Source of the DNA: Hymenobacter terrenus
Lineage (GTDB): Bacteria > Bacteroidota > Bacteroidia > Cytophagales > Hymenobacteraceae
Direction: 5' to 3'
Assembly (NCBI RefSeq): GCF_000972495.1
Contig: NZ_LATM01000004.1
Location: 186,001 to 250,000, forward strand
DNA length: 64,000 nucleotides
In this document: piece by piece, positions 59,379 through 64,000 of the stretch
How positions within the stretch are numbered: the stretch's first letter is position 1
Layout: each line of letters starts with the position of its first letter
The notes under the pieces: generated by a model
Database searches by the model: none
What the model was told of the DNA's origin: nothing
Seen by the model: the letters and a program-made list of their open reading frames with translations, nothing else
Program-made: the position numbers and the translations under genes

Positions 59379-60581
59379 ATGCCAACTGCTTATGTCGTGG
59401 ACGCGGTGCGTACCCCGATTGGAAAATTTGCCGGCGCTCTGAGCAGCGTCCGCCCCGACGATTTGGCCGCCCACGTACTTCGTGAACTGCTGCGCCGCAA
59501 TCCTTCCGTTGATAAAAGTGCCGTGGAGGACGTCATTATTGGCGCTGCCAACCAAGCCGGGGAAGATAACCGCAACGTGGCCCGCATGGCCGCGCTGCTG
59601 GCCGGCCTGCCCATCACGGTGCCCGGCAACACGGTGAACCGCCTCTGCGCTTCGGGCTTGCAAAGCATCATGGATGCGGCTCGGGCCATCAAATGCGGCG
59701 AGGGTGATGTGTACTTGGCCGGGGGTGCTGAGAGCATGACCCGCGCCCCTTTTGTGATGGCCAAGTCGGAATCGGCCTTCGGGCGCGAGCTGACGGCTCA
59801 CGATACGACCCTGGGCTGGCGCTTCACCAACCCGCGGCTGAGCAAGCTGCACTACCCGTTTGCCATGGGCCAAACAGCCGAGAACGTGGCCCGGCAATTC
59901 AACGTGAGCCGCCAGGAGCAGGATGCCTACGCCTTTGAGAGCCAGCGCCGGTACGCCCGCGCCCTGGAAAAGGGCCGGTTCCGCAAGGAAATCGTGCCCG
60001 TGTTCATTCCGCAGCCCAAGGGCGACACGGCGCTGTTTGATGCCGACGAGCAGCCCCGCTTCTCGTCGCTCGAAAAGCTGGCCACCCTCAAGCCCGCCTT
60101 CCAGCCCGAAGGCGGCACCGTGACGGCCGGTAACTCGGCGGGCATCAACGACGGGGCAGCGGCGGCGCTGCTGGTGAGCGAGCAGGCCCTGACGCGCTAC
60201 AACCTCAAGCCCCTGGCCCGGGTAGTGGCGTCGGCCGTGATTGGCGTCGACCCGTCGGTGATGGGGCTCGGGCCCATTCCGGTCACGCACAAGGTGCTGC
60301 AACGGGCGGGCCTGACCCTGGCCGACATCGACCTGATTGAGTTGAACGAGGCCTTTGCGGCCCAGAGCATCGTCTGCATCCGCGAGCTGGGCCTGGACCC
60401 GGCCAAGGTGAACGTGAACGGCGGCTCCATTGCCATGGGCCACCCGCTGGGCAGCTCGGGGGCGCGCATCACGGCCACGCTGCTGCACGAGATGCACCGC
60501 CGCGAAAACATGCGCTACGGCCTGGCCGTGATGTGCGTGGGCGTAGGCCAGGGAGCCGCCGTGATTTACGAGAAGCTGTAA
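59379..60581 (+). CDS. acetyl-CoA C-acyltransferase (thiolase)
   Basis: 400-residue thiolase. The nucleophilic Cys90 lies in NRLCASGLQS, ESMTRAPF follows, and the active-site His is in NGGSIAMGHPLGSSGARI with NEAFAAQS just before it. The C-terminal Cys is in MCVGVGQGAAVIYE. Length and motifs are those of type I/II biosynthetic or degradative thiolases; the opening AYVVDAVRTPIGKFAGAL is closest to beta-ketoadipyl/3-ketoacyl-CoA thiolases. It catalyses thiolytic cleavage of (or condensation to) 3-ketoacyl-CoA. It lies alone, with no other beta-oxidation genes in the window. The 3' end runs into a large inverted repeat. Confidence 0.95.
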   Translation: MPTAYVVDAVRTPIGKFAGALSSVRPDDLAAHVLRELLRRNPSVDKSAVEDVIIGAANQAGEDNRNVARMAALLAGLPITVPGNTVNRLCASGLQSIMDAARAIKCGEGDVYLAGGAESMTRAPFVMAKSESAFGRELTAHDTTLGWRFTNPRLSKLHYPFAMGQTAENVARQFNVSRQEQDAYAFESQRRYARALEKGRFRKEIVPVFIPQPKGDTALFDADEQPRFSSLEKLATLKPAFQPEGGTVTAGNSAGINDGAAAALLVSEQALTRYNLKPLARVVASAVIGVDPSVMGLGPIPVTHKVLQRAGLTLADIDLIELNEAFAAQSIVCIRELGLDPAKVNVNGGSIAMGHPLGSSGARITATLLHEMHRRENMRYGLAVMCVGVGQGAAVIYEKL

Positions 60582-60586
60582 GCACG

Positions 60587-60757
60587 AAAAACTCCCCTCC
60601 TTACCAAGGAGGGGAGTTTTCGCGCAGCGAAAACGGGGGTGGTTGTGGGCGTTGCACGCTGGCGGAACGAGTTGTTCTACCGATGCGGACGCCCACAACC
60701 ACCCCCGTTTCAGCTGGCGCTGAAACATCCCCTCCTTGGTAAGGAGGGGAGTTTTTT
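60587..60757. repeat. 171-bp nested inverted repeat between convergent genes
   Basis: Outer units AACTCCCCTCCTTACCAAGG (60587-60620, itself a hairpin with T-run) and its near copy at 60727-60757 are each self-complementary. Inside, CGGGGGTGGTTGTGGGC (60634-60650) pairs with GCCCACAACCACCCCCG (60691-60707). The whole can fold as one long cruciform-like structure or as two terminator hairpins, one for each convergent gene. It resembles dispersed intergenic repeats of Hymenobacter-type genomes. Confidence 0.85.
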
Positions 60758-61521
60758 TATGCTGCCGCTGTACTGTCTTTCTCGGCTGCGGGAGTGGGGG
60801 CTTGCAGCAGGTCCAGGCGGAAGTAGGAGGTGCAGCGGCCCTCGTCGCGCGGGAATTGGGCGGCCACCAGCTTCACGGCGTCGGTGAGGCGGGCGGTGAG
60901 GTTCTGGCGGTGCAGTTGGGCTTCGGCGCGGGCCTTGGCGGTTTGCTCGTCGCCGACGCCGGTGCCGTCGCGGCCGGCCTTGAAGGCGGTGTAGAACCCA
61001 GCGTAGAGGGCGGGGTCGAACTCGGGGCCGAGGGTGGCAGCGTGGGTGGCGGCGGCCGTTTGGGCGCGCTCGAAGAGCAGGTCGGCGGTGAGCAGGGTCG
61101 CGCGGCCGTACTCCTGGCGGCCGTTGGGGAAGAAGGCCAAGCCGATGGCGGGGTTCTTTTTGCTCTTGTAGGCGATGAGGTCCTCGTCTTCTTCGAGCTG
61201 GTGCTGTAAGTCGGCCAGGGCGCCCCACATTTGTTGGGCACTGGTGCGGCGCTGGCTGATGCCGGCATCGGCGTCGCTCACGGCGCCAAACAGGGCCGTG
61301 TAGTAGGTGGTGAGGTCGGTGATGAGCGCGGCAAACACGCCGCCGGGGTTATCGAGGGTGAGGCGCTGGATGACGCTGAGCGTGAATTTTTGCAGGCGCG
61401 GCAAGGTCACGTCCCGGGTGGCGAAATAGTCGGAGTTGAAAAACGGCGTGGGGTCGAGCATGGCAGAAGGCGCGTCAGTAAAAAAGAACATGAGGCTGGC
61501 CTTGTGGGGCTGACGCAGCAC
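60757..61521 (-). CDS. hypothetical protein
   Basis: 254 residues, family not recognised. No signal peptide is certain. Largely helical and charged, with FATRDVTLPRLQKFTLSVIQRL near the start, SAQQMWGALADLQHQLEEDEDLIAYKSKKNPAIGLAFFPNGRQEY in the middle and an Ala-rich helical second half. The start may be the ATG at 61521, or an internal Met such as MLDPTPFF (residue 21). Codon use fits the host. The stop falls in the edge of the large inverted repeat. I cannot assign a role. Confidence 0.7.
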   Translation of the reverse strand: MLRQPHKASLMFFFTDAPSAMLDPTPFFNSDYFATRDVTLPRLQKFTLSVIQRLTLDNPGGVFAALITDLTTYYTALFGAVSDADAGISQRRTSAQQMWGALADLQHQLEEDEDLIAYKSKKNPAIGLAFFPNGRQEYGRATLLTADLLFERAQTAAATHAATLGPEFDPALYAGFYTAFKAGRDGTGVGDEQTAKARAEAQLHRQNLTARLTDAVKLVAAQFPRDEGRCTSYFRLDLLQAPTPAAEKDSTAAA

Positions 61522-61573
61522 AAGGATACAATTATTTATTAGTATTCAAGCTGCTGCTCTCCGAGAAGTTTCG

Positions 61574-61894
61574 CTGCTGCCGGGGCGCAGGTCCGCCTAC
61601 GGCCCGTAGGGTGCCCATAAGCACCGCCGTGGGGGTGCCTACGGGGCGTAAGGTGCCCGGCGGCGCTGCCGACACGTCCCCTGCGCCCCGTAATCGGGCT
61701 GTCGCCGTTGTCGCCGGGTAGGCTACGAGACGTCGGGGACGTGTCGGCAGCGGCGACAAGGCTCCGACGGGCTGTAGAGACGCGCCCCTTCGCGTCTCGG
61801 CGTCCGCGCTGTTCGGTGGTCGCCACCCGATGCCAGTGCTCGTCGCCTGACGGTTATCGTTCAACGCGGAGACGCGAAGGGTCGCGTCTCTACA
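61574..61894. repeat. repeat-dense intergenic segment
   Basis: Contains at least three structures. The first is direct near-repeats CCTACGGCCCGTAGGGTGCC (about 61599) and CCTACGGGGCGTAAGGTGCC (about 61638). The second is an inverted repeat CGCTGCCGACACGTCCCC / GGGGACGTGTCGGCAGCG (about 61664-61752). The third is an inverted repeat TGTAGAGACGCG...CGCGTCTCTACA with extra CTTCGCGTCTC/GAGACGCGAAG pairing (61773-61894). It lies between the hypothetical gene and truA; no open frame with coding character. Confidence 0.75.
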
Positions 61895-61909
61895 TCGTGC
61901 GGGGGCCTG

Positions 61910-61917
61910 TACTTTTG
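61910..61917 (+). promoter_or_regulatory. TAnnTTTG -7 box of truA (TACTTTTG)
   Basis: Exact -7 consensus ending 7 nt before the ATG at 61925; predicts a leaderless or nearly leaderless truA transcript. Confidence 0.45.
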
Positions 61918-61924
61918 TTGACCC

Positions 61925-62680
61925 ATGCGTTATTTTCTTCACCTCGCCTACGACGGCACGCGCTACCACGGCTGGCAGGTGCAGCCCAATACCCTCACCG
62001 TGCAGGCCGAAGTGGACCGCTGCCTGAGCCAGGTGCTGCGCCAGCCCACTCACAGCCTGGGCAGCGGGCGCACCGATACCGGGGTGCACGCCAGCCACCA
62101 GGTGGCCCATTTCGAGGCCGACCTGCCCGAAAGCCTGACCCTGGACCTGCTGCTCTACCGCCTGCGCCGGGCACTGCCGACCGACATCGGCGCGCTGCGC
62201 CTGCACCCGGTGGCCGCTGATGCCCACGCCCGCTTTTCGGCCGAAGAGCGCACCTACGAGTATTTTGTGGTCGTCCAGCCCGACCCGTTTCGGCGCGACC
62301 ACGCCCTGTACGTGGACCGGCCGCTGGATGTGGCCGCCATGAACGCGGCGGCGGCCTGCCTGATCGGGCAGTTCGATTTCACCTCGTTTTCCAAAGTGAA
62401 GGGGGGCGAAAACCACTACGTGTGCTACTGCTACGAAGCCGGCTGGCATGCCGCGCCGGGCGGCGTGGTGTTCCGCATTCGGGCTAACCGCTTCGTGCGG
62501 GGCATGGTGCGACTGGTGGTGGGCACGCTGCTGGACGTGGGCCGGGGCAAGATGACGCCGCGCGAATTTCAGGAGCTGCTGTGGGCCCAGCGGCGGGTCG
62601 ATGCCGGCGGCGCGGCCCCGGCGCGGGGGCTGTTTCTGAGCAAAGTAGAATACGGGCCGGGCATCGTGCCAGCGGCGTAG
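61925..62680 (+). CDS. truA: tRNA pseudouridine synthase A
   Basis: 251 residues with the TruA pattern: FLHLAYDGTRYHGWQVQPN, the catalytic Asp51 in GSGRTDTGVHASHQVAHF, the ARFSAEERTYEYFV strand, DFTSFSK, and the C-terminal FRIRANRFVRGMVRLVVGTLLDVGRGK. TruA converts U38-U40 of the tRNA anticodon arm to pseudouridine. Length is normal. An ABC exporter gene follows 64 nt downstream on the same strand, an arrangement I have seen in related genomes but cannot verify here. Confidence 0.96.
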   Translation: MRYFLHLAYDGTRYHGWQVQPNTLTVQAEVDRCLSQVLRQPTHSLGSGRTDTGVHASHQVAHFEADLPESLTLDLLLYRLRRALPTDIGALRLHPVAADAHARFSAEERTYEYFVVVQPDPFRRDHALYVDRPLDVAAMNAAAACLIGQFDFTSFSKVKGGENHYVCYCYEAGWHAAPGGVVFRIRANRFVRGMVRLVVGTLLDVGRGKMTPREFQELLWAQRRVDAGGAAPARGLFLSKVEYGPGIVPAA

Positions 62681-62744
62681 CAAGTAGGGTCCGCAACACT
62701 TTTCGGACCCTAACACTGTTTCCTCCCGACCTTTGCTCCCACTT

Positions 62745-64000
62745 ATGGACCCTACTACTTCCGCTACTAAAACCGGCCAGGTATTCGACTGGGCCGTGCT
62801 GCGCCGCCTGCTGACCTACGTGCGCCCCTACCGGCGCATCTTCATCGGCCTGATTGCGCTCACCGTAGCCACAGCCGTGCTGGGCACTATCCGGCCGTTT
62901 CTCATTCAGCGGATGGTCGATGTCAGCATCGAGCAAGGGGACATGAAGGGCCTCAACACCATGTTTCTGCTGCTGCTGGTGATGCTGGTGGCCCACACCG
63001 GAGTTAGTTATTTGCAGACGTACTACGGCGGCTGGCTGGGCCAGTACATCGTGCGCGACATCCGCACCGACCTTTACCAGCACCTGCTCAAGCTTAAGTT
63101 GAGCTTCTTCGACCGCACGCCCATCGGGGTGCTGGTCACGCGCAACATTTCGGATGTGGAAACGCTGTCCGACGTGTTCAGCGAAGGCCTGGCGGCCATG
63201 GCGGGCGACATTTTGCAGTTGCTTTTCATCATGGGCTTCATGTTTTACATCGACTGGCGGCTAACGTTGGTGAGCCTCTCCGTGATTCCGCCGCTGCTCT
63301 TCTCGACGTACGTGTTCAAGGAGAAAATAAAGACGTCGTTTCAGGACGTGCGCACGGCCGTGGCCAAGCTCAACTCCTTCGTGCAGGAACACCTGACGGG
63401 CATGAACGTGGTTCAGATTTTCAACAACGAGGAGCGCGAGTTCCGCAAGTTCGAGGCCATCAACAAGGAGCACACCGAGGCCAATATTCGCTCCGTGCTC
63501 TACTACAGCATTTACTTTCCGGTGGCCGAAGTGCTGGGCGCCATCGGCGTGGGCCTGCTGGTGTGGTACGCCGCGCAGGGCCAGATTGAGGGCTCCATCT
63601 CCAAGGGCGCGCTCATTGCCTTCATTATGTACAACGCGCTGTTTTTCCGTCCCATCCGCCAGATTGCCGACCGGTTCAACACCCTCCAGCTGGGCCTGGT
63701 GAGCACCGAGCGCCTGCTGAAGCTGCTCGACAACAAGGACCTCGTGGCCACCACCGGCACCTACGCGCCGGCCGAAATCAAGGGCGACGTCGAGTTCAAG
63801 CACGTCAAATTTGCCTATAATGAGCCCGAGTGGGTGCTCAAGGATATTAGCTTCCACGTGCAGCCCGGCCAGACCATTGCCTTCGTGGGCGCCACCGGCG
63901 CGGGCAAAACCAGCATCATCAACCTGCTGAGCCGCTTCTACGACATCCAGGAAGGCAGCATCTGCATCGATGGCCGCGACCTGCGCGACTACGACCTCAG
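62745..64000 (+). CDS. ABC exporter (MdlB/MsbA type), 3' end outside window
   Basis: Partial gene, at least 418 residues from the ATG at 62745. A six-helix type I exporter membrane domain (first helix about 30-50 IFIGLIALTVATAVLG; coupling segments DVETLSDVFSEG and NVVQIFNNEEREFRKF) is followed by an ATPase domain (from about 345). This includes VEFKHVKFAYNEPEWVLKDISFHV and Walker A GATGAGKTS. The signature and Walker B motifs lie beyond the edge. The fused membrane-ATPase half transporter probably homodimerises or pairs with a neighbouring half transporter; MdlB-like and lipid A flippase-like proteins share these features. A GACCTTTG string (near -7 consensus) precedes the start by 9 nt. Confidence 0.92.
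   Translation, partial: MDPTTSATKTGQVFDWAVLRRLLTYVRPYRRIFIGLIALTVATAVLGTIRPFLIQRMVDVSIEQGDMKGLNTMFLLLLVMLVAHTGVSYLQTYYGGWLGQYIVRDIRTDLYQHLLKLKLSFFDRTPIGVLVTRNISDVETLSDVFSEGLAAMAGDILQLLFIMGFMFYIDWRLTLVSLSVIPPLLFSTYVFKEKIKTSFQDVRTAVAKLNSFVQEHLTGMNVVQIFNNEEREFRKFEAINKEHTEANIRSVLYYSIYFPVAEVLGAIGVGLLVWYAAQGQIEGSISKGALIAFIMYNALFFRPIRQIADRFNTLQLGLVSTERLLKLLDNKDLVATTGTYAPAEIKGDVEFKHVKFAYNEPEWVLKDISFHVQPGQTIAFVGATGAGKTSIINLLSRFYDIQEGSICIDGRDLRDYDL

Noticed and set aside
59373..60728. 451-codon minus-strand frame
   Set aside because: Antisense to a textbook thiolase; His/Gln/Ala-rich composition, no domain.
60587..61894. CRISPR array
   Set aside because: Repeats here are inverted or only two copies with unequal spacing, and no cas genes are present.
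61532..62716. 394-codon minus-strand frame
   Set aside because: Antisense to truA and running through repeat-rich DNA; no coherent family features.
63261..63857. 198-codon minus-strand frame
   Set aside because: Antisense to the ABC exporter; no domain features.

Overview
The window looks like a chromosomal piece of a Bacteroidota bacterium of the order Cytophagales, most likely Hymenobacter or a close relative. This rests on several observations. Coding DNA is GC-rich (about 60% by eye). Shine-Dalgarno sequences are scarce, while TAnnTTTG promoter boxes (the Bacteroidota primary-sigma -7 element) recur. The gene content includes phylum-typical families: a MurF-alanine racemase fusion, a bacterial geranylgeranylglyceryl-phosphate-synthase homologue, DUF4293, DUF4834, DUF4476, DUF5686 and DUF4230 proteins, and a PorE-like type IX secretion lipoprotein. 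The genus name is inference; no rRNA gene is present. Both window edges cut genes: a GIN-domain protein on the left and an ABC exporter on the right.

Layout. 0-3.1 kb: partial GIN-domain (DUF2807) protein, a broken Uma2-family gene, an alpha/beta hydrolase and an RsmI-like methyltransferase. 3.1-17.1 kb: an ammonium transporter, then a minus-strand export locus. Its transcription order is HlyD-type adaptor, TolC-type channel, MacB-type ATPase, four FtsX-type permeases forming two tandem pairs, a second GIN-domain protein, a sigma-54 response regulator and its histidine kinase. A sigma-54-like -24/-12 sequence sits in front of the adaptor gene, suggesting the two-component pair controls this tripartite exporter. 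17.2-19.7 kb: feoA-feoB. 19.7-26.8 kb: a more AT-rich, loosely packed section with a duplicated convergent module (secreted carboxypeptidase-regulatory-like protein facing an exported alpha/beta-hydrolase-like protein), with an OmpA lipoprotein gene between the copies. Both hydrolase-like proteins have glycine where the nucleophilic serine should be.

26.8-46.9 kb: murF-alr, an active/inactive pair of M16 peptidases, a truncated and frameshifted catalase remnant, a lipoprotein amidohydrolase, a large DUF5686 outer-membrane protein, two ferritin-like proteins (one with a Tat/lipoprotein signal), recX, DUF4230, an ArnT/GT39-like membrane protein, a PLP-dependent deaminase/desulfhydrase, a YfhO-type membrane protein and small membrane proteins. 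47-52.5 kb: tRNA-Thr(CGT), a GGGP-synthase operon with a holin-like membrane protein, a J-domain/TPR membrane protein, a fasciclin protein, a compact structured transcription unit that may be a small RNA and/or encode a 21-residue peptide, and tRNA-Phe(GAA). 52.5-64 kb: a membrane Fe-S / HdrB-like pair, a conserved Bacteroidota protein, a PorE-like lipoprotein, DUF4476 and DUF4293 proteins, a thiolase, an unrecognised protein, truA and an ABC exporter. Convergent gene ends carry bidirectional hairpin terminators or large inverted repeats.

The points most worth a second look are the structured unit at 51.87-52.02 kb, the duplicated serine-less hydrolase module, the mosaic permease duplication with its sigma-54 promoter candidate, and the long palindromic elements at 7.5, 20.8, 55.0, 60.6 and 61.6-61.9 kb. 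No CRISPR array, prophage or intact transposase was seen.
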